From Terriglobia bacterium (GTDB lineage Bacteria > Acidobacteriota > Terriglobia > Bryobacterales > Bryobacteraceae), in NCBI GenBank assembly GCA_020073305.1, contig JAIQFK010000012.1, positions 124,001 to 188,000 on the forward strand: 64,000 bases of DNA. The letters run 5' to 3'. Position numbers and translations under genes: made by a program. Shown here piece by piece: positions 25,386 to 34,068 of this stretch; position 1 is the stretch's first letter, and each line of letters starts with the position of its first letter. The notes beneath the pieces are model-generated. The model was not told the DNA's origin and did not search any database. It saw only the letters and a program-made list of their open reading frames with translations.

Positions 25386-28334
25386 ATGTTCCAGGAACTC
25401 AAGTTCCAGCTATCGACTGCGATTCTGACCTTGGTAACGGTCGCCGCGGGGGTTTCCGCAGTCATTAACTTCCAGCAGCAGAGCAGGTTCCGTCTGCCCG
25501 ACGACGGCGTGATCTGGGTTGACCGCAGCTCCGGTGTGGAAGCGCTGGATGTCTCAAAAGACGGCCCGGCCGCGAAATGCGGGCTGAAAACAGGCGACAT
25601 CCTGGTCAACATCAACGGGAGCCCAATCGGGCGGTCGATCGATGTCACCAAGATCCTGGTTCGCATTGGGGCGTGGAGCAAGGCCGACTATCTGGTGGAG
25701 CGTGGCGGAGTCGAGGTCAAAGCCAAGCTGATCATCGGCGAAGTGCCTCGGGACCTGGCGGTATACTATTTCTACTTCGTCGGGTTGGCGTACCTCGCTA
25801 TTGGGCTGTTTGTCTACTTCCGTCGCGGCACGGCTTACAAGGCCCAGCACTTCTACATTTTTTGCCTGGTTTCGTTCATTTTTTTCTCGTTCCACTACAC
25901 CGGGAAACTGAACAATTTTGACAAGCTGATTTACTGGGGCAACATCGTCGCCGGCGCCTTGGCTCCGGTGATCTTCGTGCATTTCTGTTTCTCGTTTCCC
26001 GAGCCGAGAAAAGGGCTGCGAGCGCGGGTAACGGCGATGGCGCTGTACGTGCTGGCGGCGGGCATGATTGCTCTGTACGTCGTGGCGAGTTCGGGGATGC
26101 TCCGCGTTTCGATTCCGTTAGTGGAGCTGCGGTGGATGCTGGACCGGATGTGGCTGGCGATGCTGACCACGATCTATATCGTGGGCGGCGTGGCGCTCAG
26201 CATCGAGCGCGGGAAATTCGAGGACCCCATCGTACGCCGTCAATTGCAGTGGCTGCGCAACGGCACCCTCTGCGGCATCCTGCCATTCGCTTTCTTCTAT
26301 ACCCTGCCGTATGTCATCGGTTTTATCCCGACGCCGCTAATGAAGGCGTCGGTGCTTTCGCTGCAGTTGATCCCGCTGAGCCTGGCGTATGCCATCGTGC
26401 GATACCGGCTGATGGACGTCGATATCCTGTTCCGTCGCGGTTATGCGTACACGCTGGCGACGCTGTGCGTGCTGGCTGCTTTCTACGGCATCATTTTTTC
26501 GCTGGCCAGCCTGGTGCAAAAGAATTTCCAGGATCTGGGCAACACCGGGCTGATTACGGTGATGCTCGCGGCGGCGTTCCTGTTCCAGCCGATCCGCAAC
26601 TGGATCCAAGAACGGCTGGACCGTTACTTCTACCGCGAGCAATACGACTACCGGCGGACGCTGGTGGAGTTCGCGCGCGAACTGAGTGCCGAGACCGACT
26701 TGGAAACGATGCTGCACGCGGTGGCCGAGCGGCTATTGCAGACGCTCTCCATCAGCCACCTGGCATTCTTCCTGACTGACGATGACCCGGATGAGGCGCA
26801 ACCGCGATTCCGCCTGAGGATGGGAGTGGGACTGCGCGACCGGAACACACGGCCGATCACGGCCGAGGATCCCCTGGACCTGAGCTTCCTCCACTGGAAA
26901 CACGATCAGCCGTATCTGTTTTTCGAACGCACACGCTACCGCCTGGATGCCATCTCGGGGTCCTGGGCGGCGTCGGTCCGGCGCACCATCGAAGACCTGG
27001 ACCTGACGTACTACCTGCCGTGCGTGGCGCAAGGCCGCACGGTAGGGTATCTGGGAGTCAGCCGGACCCGGGACGGCGATTTCCTCTCCAGCGTGGACCT
27101 GGAACTACTGCTGACGCTGACGGGCTATGTGGCCATCGCCATCGAGAATACCCGGCTCTACAGTTCCCTGGCGCGCAAGGTGGACGAGTATGAACGGCTC
27201 AAGGAGTTCAGCGAGAACATCGTCGAGTCGATCAACGTCGGCATCCTGGCGGCGGATCTGGATGATCGCGTGGAGAGTTGGAACACGCAGATCGAACACC
27301 TGACGGGCATTCCACGGGATTACGCTCTGGGACGGCCCCTTTCGGCTCTGTTCCCCGCAGACCTGGCCGAACAGTTCGAGCGCATCCGCACCGACACGGG
27401 CATCTACCACATCTACAAGTATGTGTTGCGACCGGCGGCGACGCGGGCGGCCGCAAACGGCAGCGGAAACGGAAACGGCGGCGGACCAGCGCCCTTGCGT
27501 GAAGCAACCTTGAACATCGCCATTGCCCCTCTGGTTTCGAAACACCAGGAGCACATTGGACGCCTGGTTATTTTTGACGACGTAACCGATCGCGCTGAAC
27601 TGGAGAAGCAGCTGGTGCAGGCCGATAAACTGAGCAGCATCGGCCTGCTGGCGGCGGGTGTGGCGCATGAGGTCAATACACCGCTGGCGGTGATCTCGAA
27701 TTACGCACAGATGCTGGCCAAGCAGGTGGCGAACGACGATCAGAAGGCGCGCATGCTGGACAAAATCGCCAAGTCGACCTTCCGCGCGAGTGAGATCGTG
27801 AACGGCCTGCTCAACTTCTCACGGACTTCCACCACGGATTTCGGGCAAGTGGAACTGAACCGCGTGGTGCTGGAGACTCTATCTCTGGTAGACCACCAAT
27901 TGAAGAAGGCGGGAGTGGAGGTGCGTACGGCGCTGGATGCGTCGATGGCGCCGATCCACGGGAACGCCGGAAAGCTGCAGCAGGTTTTTCTTAACCTCTT
28001 CCTGAATGCCCGGGATGCCATGGAAGGCGGCGGCTTACTTGAAATCAGAACGTCATCGGAAGAGAGCGGCGCGCGAGTGGAGGTGAGCGACACCGGGCAT
28101 GGGATTGCTCCAGAGCATCTCCACCGGATCTACGATCCATTCTTCACCACCAAAGCGGCGCGCAAAGGAACGGGCCTGGGGCTCTCGGTCAGTTACGGCA
28201 TCATTCAGGAGCATGGCGGTACCATCGAAGTGTTCAACCGTCCCGGCGGTGGCACGCGTTTCCAGGTCGAACTTCCTTGGTCGAAAGCGGCAAACCGGGC
28301 GGGCGGTGAACAGAGGAAGCCCGTGAATGTCTGA
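25386..28334 (+). CDS. PDZ-containing membrane sensor histidine kinase
   Basis: A 982-residue kinase. An N-terminal helix (about 7-24) is followed by a PDZ domain (about 35-115, 'VEALDVSKDGPAAKCGLKTG', 'DILVNINGSPI'), about 7-8 membrane helices (about 120-350), a GAF domain (about 430-600), a PAS domain (about 615-740) interrupted by a Gly/Asn-rich low-complexity insert ('NGSGNGNGGG'), then HisKA with phospho-acceptor His761 in 'VAHEVNTPLAVISNYAQ' and HATPase_c with N ('NLFLNARDAM'), G1 ('DTGHGI') and G2 ('GTGLGLSVS') boxes. It has the H-E-V-N-T-P form of NtrB-like kinases. Its stop overlaps the start of the sigma-54 activator by 8 bases, so the pair forms a two-component system. The PDZ domain probably senses a peptide outside the cytoplasm. 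Confidence 0.9.
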   Translation: MFQELKFQLSTAILTLVTVAAGVSAVINFQQQSRFRLPDDGVIWVDRSSGVEALDVSKDGPAAKCGLKTGDILVNINGSPIGRSIDVTKILVRIGAWSKADYLVERGGVEVKAKLIIGEVPRDLAVYYFYFVGLAYLAIGLFVYFRRGTAYKAQHFYIFCLVSFIFFSFHYTGKLNNFDKLIYWGNIVAGALAPVIFVHFCFSFPEPRKGLRARVTAMALYVLAAGMIALYVVASSGMLRVSIPLVELRWMLDRMWLAMLTTIYIVGGVALSIERGKFEDPIVRRQLQWLRNGTLCGILPFAFFYTLPYVIGFIPTPLMKASVLSLQLIPLSLAYAIVRYRLMDVDILFRRGYAYTLATLCVLAAFYGIIFSLASLVQKNFQDLGNTGLITVMLAAAFLFQPIRNWIQERLDRYFYREQYDYRRTLVEFARELSAETDLETMLHAVAERLLQTLSISHLAFFLTDDDPDEAQPRFRLRMGVGLRDRNTRPITAEDPLDLSFLHWKHDQPYLFFERTRYRLDAISGSWAASVRRTIEDLDLTYYLPCVAQGRTVGYLGVSRTRDGDFLSSVDLELLLTLTGYVAIAIENTRLYSSLARKVDEYERLKEFSENIVESINVGILAADLDDRVESWNTQIEHLTGIPRDYALGRPLSALFPADLAEQFERIRTDTGIYHIYKYVLRPAATRAAANGSGNGNGGGPAPLREATLNIAIAPLVSKHQEHIGRLVIFDDVTDRAELEKQLVQADKLSSIGLLAAGVAHEVNTPLAVISNYAQMLAKQVANDDQKARMLDKIAKSTFRASEIVNGLLNFSRTSTTDFGQVELNRVVLETLSLVDHQLKKAGVEVRTALDASMAPIHGNAGKLQQVFLNLFLNARDAMEGGGLLEIRTSSEESGARVEVSDTGHGIAPEHLHRIYDPFFTTKAARKGTGLGLSVSYGIIQEHGGTIEVFNRPGGGTRFQVELPWSKAANRAGGEQRKPVNV

Positions 28335-29814
28335 ACTCGTCCCTGCAGAAGAGCCCACTGTTTCCAATCCCAAAGGCAAAATCCTGGTGATCGACGACGA
28401 AGTGGACATCCGCGAGAGTCTGGATGCGCTACTGAGTCTCGAAGGTTACGAAGTGGATCTGGCGGCCAATGGAACGGAAGGCGGGAAGAAACTGGGTTCG
28501 CACGTTTACGACCTGGTGCTTCTCGACCTGATGATGCCGGACCGCTCGGGAATGGACGTGCTGCGTGGAGTTCGAGATCACGACCGCGAGACTCCCATCT
28601 TCATGATTACCGCGTACGGCTCGACCGAGACGGCGATCAAGGCCTTGAAGCTGGGCGCCAACGATTACTTCACGAAACCGTGGGAAAACGACAAACTGCT
28701 GATCGAGATTGACCGCACGATCGCGCAGCGGCGCCTGCTTTCCGAGAACACCCACCTCAAACGCGCGCTCAAGCAGCGATACAGTTTCCCCAACATCATT
28801 GGCAAGAGCGAGCGCATGGTGCGAGTGCTGGACCTGGTGGGCCAGGTTGCGCCCAGCCGCTCAACGATTCTGATCACGGGAGAGACGGGCACCGGCAAGG
28901 AACTGATCGCCAAAGCGATTCACGCGCACTCGCCACGCTCCGAGTTCATGTTCGTGCCGGTGAACAGCGGCTCGCTGCCGCCGGACCTGCTCGAATCCAC
29001 GCTATTCGGGCATATGAAAGGCGCATTCACCAGCGCGATCCAGACGCGCAAGGGTTATTTCGAGGTGGCGAATCACGGCACCATCTTTTTCGATGAGATC
29101 GGCACCATCGGCCCAGAGACGCAGGCTAAGCTGCTGCGCGTAATTCAAGAGAAGGAATTCCAACCGCTTGGTTCCAACGATACGGTCAAGGTGGACGTGA
29201 GGATACTGGCCGCCACCAACGACGACCTTCGCAAACTGGTGGACGAGGGCAAGTTTCGCCAGGACCTTTACTACCGGCTGAACGTGATCAATATCGCGCT
29301 GCCGTCGTTGCGCGAACGGAAAGAGGACATCCCGGCGCTGGTAGAGTTCTTTTTCACGAAATACTGCCGTGAGAATCAGAAGTTTCTGGATGCGCAAAAC
29401 CACTCGATGCTGCACTTCCAGCCGGACGCCATGCAGGTTTTGATGGAACACAACTGGCAAGGCAACGTTCGCGAGCTCGAAAACGTGGTGGAGCGCGCGG
29501 TGGTGCTGGCGTCGGACCCGGTGGTTCCGCTCGATGTTTTCCCGGATCATCTGCTGCAGGCGAGCGGGATCCGTTTGCGCCGCGGCGATGGCGAGCCGCT
29601 ACCGGCGGATGCGTCCCTATTCGAAATCGTGGCGGATTTCGAACGCCGCATCATTATCGAACATCTGGAGCAGGCCAACTGGAGCCAGACCGAAGCCGCC
29701 GACAGCCTGCATGTTCCCCTCTCCACTCTGAACCAGAAGATCAAGCGCTTGAACATTGAGGTCCGGCGGAAGGCAGAAGCGCGCGCGGCGGAGCATGCGG
29801 AGCGGCGGAGCTAG
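28327..29814 (+). CDS. Sigma-54-dependent response regulator (NtrC family)
   Basis: A 495-residue regulator. Receiver domain (about 19-135) with phospho-acceptor D67 ('DLVLLDLMMPD') and the K of 'YFTKPW'; AAA+ domain (about 155-390) with Walker A 'GETGTGKE', an intact 'GAFTSA' loop that contacts sigma-54, and Walker B 'GTIFFDEIG'; C-terminal Fis-type HTH (about 435-480, 'NWSQTEAADSLHVPLSTLNQKIKRL'). It activates sigma-54 RNA polymerase when phosphorylated, here presumably by the overlapping histidine kinase. No convincing -24/-12 promoter (GG-N10-GC) was seen in the nearby gaps, so its targets are probably elsewhere. A heptamer repeat begins immediately after its stop. Confidence 0.93.
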   Translation: MSELVPAEEPTVSNPKGKILVIDDEVDIRESLDALLSLEGYEVDLAANGTEGGKKLGSHVYDLVLLDLMMPDRSGMDVLRGVRDHDRETPIFMITAYGSTETAIKALKLGANDYFTKPWENDKLLIEIDRTIAQRRLLSENTHLKRALKQRYSFPNIIGKSERMVRVLDLVGQVAPSRSTILITGETGTGKELIAKAIHAHSPRSEFMFVPVNSGSLPPDLLESTLFGHMKGAFTSAIQTRKGYFEVANHGTIFFDEIGTIGPETQAKLLRVIQEKEFQPLGSNDTVKVDVRILAATNDDLRKLVDEGKFRQDLYYRLNVINIALPSLRERKEDIPALVEFFFTKYCRENQKFLDAQNHSMLHFQPDAMQVLMEHNWQGNVRELENVVERAVVLASDPVVPLDVFPDHLLQASGIRLRRGDGEPLPADASLFEIVADFERRIIIEHLEQANWSQTEAADSLHVPLSTLNQKIKRLNIEVRRKAEARAAEHAERRS

Positions 29815-29870
29815 GTGTTAGGTGTCAGGTGTTAGGTGTCAGGTGTTAGGTGTTAGGTGCCAGGTTTTAG
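29815..29870. repeat. Eight-copy tandem heptamer repeat (GTGTTAG/GTGTCAG)
   Basis: Starting with the base after the regulator's stop codon there are eight consecutive 7-base units: GTGTTAG, GTGTCAG, GTGTTAG, GTGTCAG, GTGTTAG, GTGTTAG, GTGCCAG, GTTTTAG. The first six are near identical and the last two are diverged. The repeat fills the whole intergenic gap and its seventh unit supplies the GTG start codon of the rhodanese gene. Because 7 is not a multiple of 3, a change in copy number upstream does not alter the reading frame but moves any upstream signal. Confidence 0.95.
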
Positions 29871-30201
29871 CAAACGGCCGCTCGAAAGCACGCCGCAGGA
29901 AGTCAACCAGCGAATGACGGCTGGTGAGGAGTTGCGACTCGTCGACGTGCGTGAGCTGTTTGAGTTTCAGCAGGCGCGCATTGAGGGGGCGGAGCTGATT
30001 CCGATGCGGTCGGTGCCGCAGGCGCTTTCATCGCTGGAGAGCGAGGAAAAACCGATCGTCGTGTTTTGTCATCACGGCATGCGCAGCTTGCAGGTGGTAG
30101 GTTGGCTGCGTGAACAGGGCGTGGAGAACTGCACGAGCATGGCGGGCGGGATCGATCGATGGAGTCTGGAGATCGACCGCAGCGTGCCGCGGTACAGCTA
30201 G
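29857..30201 (+). CDS. Single-domain rhodanese (sulfurtransferase)-like protein
   Basis: A 114-residue cytoplasmic protein made of one rhodanese domain: 'EVNQRMTAGEELRLVDVRELFEFQQARIEGAELIPM' and the active-site loop 'VVFCHHGMRSLQVVGWLREQG' with catalytic Cys in C-H-H-G-M-R-S, ending 'NCTSMAGGIDRWS'. The six-residue loop is typical of sulfur-accepting rhodaneses (GlpE/PspE type). The GTG at 29857 is the first possible start after an in-frame TAG at 29854-29856 and lies inside the heptamer repeat; a downstream ATG would remove part of the domain. There is no obvious Shine-Dalgarno site, since the upstream sequence is repeat (AGGTG could serve). It may be transcribed with the two-component genes. 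Confidence 0.85.
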   Translation: MPGFSKRPLESTPQEVNQRMTAGEELRLVDVRELFEFQQARIEGAELIPMRSVPQALSSLESEEKPIVVFCHHGMRSLQVVGWLREQGVENCTSMAGGIDRWSLEIDRSVPRYS

Positions 30202-30208
30202 CATGCGG

Positions 30209-32686
30209 TCACTCTTCTCGTAAGGTGCTCATGGGATCCAAGCGCGCGGCGCGGCGGGCGGGAAGATAGCCGGCGAGCAAGGCGACGGCTAAGAGAATGG
30301 TTCCGGCGAGGGCCAGCGTTCCCGGGTCGCTGGGGCTGATCTCATAGAGCATGCCGCGGATCAGGCGTGTGCTCGCGGCCGCCGCGAGAAAACCGACGGC
30401 CATTCCGCCGGCCACCAGCAGCAGCACTTCGCGCAGTACCATCCACAGGATTGTCTTCTGCTCCGCTCCCAGGGCGAGGCGGATGCCGATCTCGCTTCTC
30501 CTGCGCACAACGTTGTAGGACATCACGCCGTAGAGGCCGATCGCGGCCAGCAGCAACGCCAGCAGGCCGAAAAAGCCAGAGAGGCTGGCCAGCAGCCGCT
30601 CGCGATTGAGGGATTCGTTGACCTGGAGGGCGAGAGTGTTGAATTCGAGATTGAGGTAGCGATTGGTCTGCTCGAACGCAGCCTTCACAGGAGAGATGAG
30701 GGTGGTCGCGCCTCCCGCGGTGCGGATCTCGAAGATGTTCGAGCCCCAAGGGTCCTCGTCCTGGCTCATGGGGATATATGCAGTCGGCAAAGTCGTTTCA
30801 CGCAATTCGCCGTACTTTGCGTCCTTCACCAGGCCGACCACCAAGGTGGAAATCACCACCCCCGGTTTCATTGCCTCGTGATAGAACTTCCCGATCGGAT
30901 TTATGCCGGCGAAGAATTTCCTGGCCATGGCTTGATTGATGATGGCGACAAGCGGCGAACCTTTCGTATCGTGGACGCTGAAATCACGGCCGGCGAGAAT
31001 CGGCGTATCGAGTGTTTGAAAGAACATCGGAGTGACGCGATTGAAGTAAACGATGGAATCCTCCCGTGATTTGGGCGAGAAAGAGTCCGCTTGAACCTCT
31101 TCGTTCCAGAAGCCTCCGCTGATGGGTGTCATCACGGATCGGCTGGCGGACCGGACTCCGGGAAGGGAGCGGACGTTTTCAAGGATCTGGTCGTACACGA
31201 CGCCCAAGCGGTCTTTCGGGATCTTGGAGTTGCCCGGCTCGACATGCACGAGGAGGACGTTCTCGCGATTGAAGCCGGCATCCACGGCCATGAGTTTCCG
31301 GAAGGTGGTTACCAAGAGGCCGGCGCCAATAAGCAGCACGAGGGACAATGCGACCTGCGAAATGACTAGAGTCTTTCCCAAGCGCAGCCGGCTTCCCGCC
31401 AGACCGCGCGCATTCTCCTTCATGGCGGCATTCAGCGGAATGCGGGTGCCACGCCACGCTGGCGCGACTCCGAACAGAATCCCGGTAGCCAATGCGACGG
31501 CTACGGTGAAGCCAATGACCCTGAGGTTGGTGGCAACGTCGAGGAAGATCTGCTCGTTCTGCTTGGATACATACCGCACGAGCAGCGCGGCGCCCCAATT
31601 GGCGAGCACAATGCCGAGCGCAGCGCCGATCAGCGAGAGTACAACGCTCTCCGTGAGAAACTGGCGGATCAAGCGGCCGCGGGAAGCGCCCATCGCCAGG
31701 CGCACCGCGACCTCTTTTTGCCGCGAGGAGGCTCGAGCCAGGAGGAGGTTGGCGATGTTGGCACAGGCGATCAGCAGCACGGCGCCCACTACAACCGTGA
31801 GGATGGCCAGGGCCACGCTGTACTCGGTTCGGAAGTAGCTCAGGCCGTTGGCGGCCGGGGCGGTTTCGAAGCTGTTATGGAGATACTGCTGCTGATCGTC
31901 GCCTCCCCAGTTCGGCGGCACGGTCGCTTGAAAGATCTGCGGGGCCAGTGTCTTCAGACGCGACGTGACCTGTTTTGCACCCAGTCCGAGCTTTGGACGG
32001 CCGATTACGCGAAGCCACCAGGAACTGCGCTGGTCGAGCATGCTGCCGAATGTCGCGTTGAGAACCGGCTCCACGCAGATGGGAACCGCGATCTGCGAGT
32101 TACGGCCGATGTCGACTCCGTAGAAGCCAGGCTGAACGACGCCTACGATTTCGAAGGGATGTCCATCGAGCGAGAGGGTGCGTCCGATCACCTTGCCGTC
32201 GCCGCCATAGCGGCTCTGCCAGAAATCGTAGCTGAGCACGGCCAGGGCAGCGCAACCACGGCGATCATCGGCGGGCGTGAAGGTGCGGCCGAGAATAGCC
32301 CGGACTCCGAGGGCGCGAAAGAAATCGCCGCTGGCCAGAACGCCATTGGCGTAGCGGACCTCTCCGCCCGATGCCAGATTGAACTGGCGGGCGCCCCAGG
32401 CGAAGACGCCCGAAAACACATCCTGATGGTCGCGAAGCTGTTCCCAAAGCGGATTGGTGAAGCTGTCGTTGCGGCCGATTTTGACCTGGAGCAACTCAAG
32501 CGGGCGCTCCACGGGCAGGTCCTTGAGCATGACTGCGTCCACGATGCTGAAGATGGCGGTGTTGGCGCCGATGCCGAGCGCGAGCGACAGGATCGCCACC
32601 GTTGCGAACGCTGGGGTATTCTTCAGGTTCCGGAGAGCGTAGCGCAAGTCCTGGCCAAGCGTGTCCAGTAAATGCGGCAGTTGCAT
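30209..32686 (-). CDS. ADOP-family ABC transporter permease
   Basis: An 825-residue permease with two FtsX/MacB-type halves: N-terminal helix after 'DLRYALRNLKNTPAFATVAILSLALGIGANTAIFSIVDAV', a MacB-like periplasmic domain (about 50-270), three helices (about 285-420), a second periplasmic domain and a final three-helix FtsX block ('MSYNVVRRRSEIGIRLALGA', 'GYLPARRAARLDPMSTLREE'). The fused double form without an ATPase gene is the 'acidobacterial duplicated orphan permease' architecture. The opening 'DLRYALR' motif and closing 'RAARLDPM..LR.E' motif are family hallmarks. Substrates are unknown; macrolide-type efflux or lipoprotein export have been suggested. A good AAGGAG site precedes its ATG. 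It is divergent from the phosphatase-like gene. Confidence 0.93.
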   Translation of the reverse strand: MQLPHLLDTLGQDLRYALRNLKNTPAFATVAILSLALGIGANTAIFSIVDAVMLKDLPVERPLELLQVKIGRNDSFTNPLWEQLRDHQDVFSGVFAWGARQFNLASGGEVRYANGVLASGDFFRALGVRAILGRTFTPADDRRGCAALAVLSYDFWQSRYGGDGKVIGRTLSLDGHPFEIVGVVQPGFYGVDIGRNSQIAVPICVEPVLNATFGSMLDQRSSWWLRVIGRPKLGLGAKQVTSRLKTLAPQIFQATVPPNWGGDDQQQYLHNSFETAPAANGLSYFRTEYSVALAILTVVVGAVLLIACANIANLLLARASSRQKEVAVRLAMGASRGRLIRQFLTESVVLSLIGAALGIVLANWGAALLVRYVSKQNEQIFLDVATNLRVIGFTVAVALATGILFGVAPAWRGTRIPLNAAMKENARGLAGSRLRLGKTLVISQVALSLVLLIGAGLLVTTFRKLMAVDAGFNRENVLLVHVEPGNSKIPKDRLGVVYDQILENVRSLPGVRSASRSVMTPISGGFWNEEVQADSFSPKSREDSIVYFNRVTPMFFQTLDTPILAGRDFSVHDTKGSPLVAIINQAMARKFFAGINPIGKFYHEAMKPGVVISTLVVGLVKDAKYGELRETTLPTAYIPMSQDEDPWGSNIFEIRTAGGATTLISPVKAAFEQTNRYLNLEFNTLALQVNESLNRERLLASLSGFFGLLALLLAAIGLYGVMSYNVVRRRSEIGIRLALGAEQKTILWMVLREVLLLVAGGMAVGFLAAAASTRLIRGMLYEISPSDPGTLALAGTILLAVALLAGYLPARRAARLDPMSTLREE

Positions 32687-32761
32687 GTCGCAACTCCTTC
32701 TTCTGGCCGCCAGTGTACCCCTTTTGAAACAGTAGTGAAACCGTGGGTGGGATATGATTCC

Positions 32762-33877
32762 ATGATGCGCTTATTTTCGCTGCTGGCGGCCCCCGCCTTG
32801 ATTTGCTTCGTTTGCGCAGGGGCGCCGCGCGAGACTCGCAACATCATTCTCGTCACGGCGGACGGATTGCGGTGGCAGGATCTGTTTGGCGGCATGGATC
32901 CTATGCTGAAAGACGAGAAAAGCGCGGGGATGGAGCATGAGGCGGCGCTGAAAGCCAAATTTTGGCGACCTACTCCGGAAGATCGCCGCAGTGTCCTCAT
33001 GCCTTTCTTTTGGACGACGCTCGCGCCGAAGGGCGTGGTGCTCGGCAACGTCAAGAAGGGGAGTTCGGTGCGGGTGACCAATGCGTATCGCGTCTCGTAT
33101 CCGGGCTATTCCGAGATTCTCACCGGGCGTGCGCAGGATGAGGCCATTCGCGGCAACGAGGCCGTTCGCAACCCCAGTTCCACGGTACTCGAGTTCCTGC
33201 GGCGGAAGCTCGATCTGGACGCTTCGCAGGTGGCTTTGTTCGCGTCGTGGGAGATGTTTCATTTGATCGGCGAGCACCAGCCTGGTTCGATCGTCATTAA
33301 CGCGGGGTATCGGGATTATGACGGCCCGAATCGGTCCGCGAGGATGCGCGAATTGAGCGCTCTGCAATTCCAGGTGCTCACACCGTGGACCGAAGAGCGC
33401 CATGATTACATCACTTTCGAAATGGCGCTGGAGTACATGAAACTCGCAAAACCGCGGGTCGTGCACATAGCGTTCGACGAGACCGATGACTGGGCGCACG
33501 ACAAGCGCTACAATCGCGTCCTGGACGCGATCAATTACCTGGACCGCTGCCTGGCCAGGCTGTGGGACGCGATTCAGGATGTGCCCGAGTACCGCGACAA
33601 GACCACGTTCATCGTGACGGCGGATCACGGGCGCGGCGGAACCATCGAAGACTGGCACTCGCACGGGAAAGAGGTAGCGGGCGCGGAGCAGATCTGGGTG
33701 GCGATCGTGGGACCGGACACTCCGGCGATGGGCGAGGCGGCGAATGTGCCGGAAATATTTCAGCGAGACATAGCTCCCACGATGCTCGATCTGATGGGCA
33801 TCGATTACCGGGAGTACGAAGGAGTGCTGGGCCGGCCGATCGCGATGGGGCTGCCGAAATCCGTGGAAGGGCGTTAG
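32762..33877 (+). CDS. Secreted alkaline-phosphatase-superfamily protein
   Basis: The start is set at the ATG at 32762 (MMRLFSLLAAPALICFVCAGA), which gives a signal peptide; the frame is open 30 codons upstream without leader character. The ~371-residue product has the metal-site pattern of phosphodiesterase/sulfatase-type enzymes: 'IILVTADGLRWQDLFGGMDP' at the N-terminus (first Asp), 'SYPGYSEILTGRAQDEA' where the nucleophile Ser/Thr sits, 'HIAFDETDDWAHDKRYNRVL' (Asp/His), and 'TFIVTADHGRGG' followed by 'WHSHGKE' (Asp-His pair and further His). It likely hydrolyses phosphate or sulfate esters in the periplasm; the substrate is unknown. Confidence 0.85.
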   Translation: MMRLFSLLAAPALICFVCAGAPRETRNIILVTADGLRWQDLFGGMDPMLKDEKSAGMEHEAALKAKFWRPTPEDRRSVLMPFFWTTLAPKGVVLGNVKKGSSVRVTNAYRVSYPGYSEILTGRAQDEAIRGNEAVRNPSSTVLEFLRRKLDLDASQVALFASWEMFHLIGEHQPGSIVINAGYRDYDGPNRSARMRELSALQFQVLTPWTEERHDYITFEMALEYMKLAKPRVVHIAFDETDDWAHDKRYNRVLDAINYLDRCLARLWDAIQDVPEYRDKTTFIVTADHGRGGTIEDWHSHGKEVAGAEQIWVAIVGPDTPAMGEAANVPEIFQRDIAPTMLDLMGIDYREYEGVLGRPIAMGLPKSVEGR

Positions 33878-33955
33878 CGATTCGCCGACCAGGCCGGCGC
33901 CCCAAGAGCGCTTTCCCGGGATTGGTTTGTTTACAAAGCCCGGTTCCTGGCGCGC

Positions 33956-33983
33956 TTGACAAGCTGATGACCCTACCTATAGG
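33956..33983 (+). promoter_or_regulatory. Sigma-70-type promoter of TonB receptor 3
   Basis: A perfect TTGACA (33956-33961), a 16-base spacer and TATAGG (33978-33983), about 85 bases before the receptor ATG at 34069, where an AAGGGGGG ribosome-binding site is found. The layout matches the promoter of receptor 1 (TTGACA, 16-base spacer). Confidence 0.55.
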
Positions 33984-34068
33984 CTCTTTTTAATCAACCT
34001 GTAACATCGTTGGTTTAGGGCTGATGCCACGTTCGCTTTGGAATCTACGCCCAAGGGGGGTCTCTGCT

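Noticed and set aside
29815-29870. CRISPR array
   Set aside because: The units are 7 bases long and directly contiguous with no spacers, so this is a simple tandem repeat.
29400-34068. Sigma-54 (-24/-12) promoters near the NtrC-type activator
   Set aside because: The short gaps around the rhodanese, the ADOP permease and receptor 3 were read for GG-N10-GC with the TGGCAC/TTGC context; no convincing match was found.
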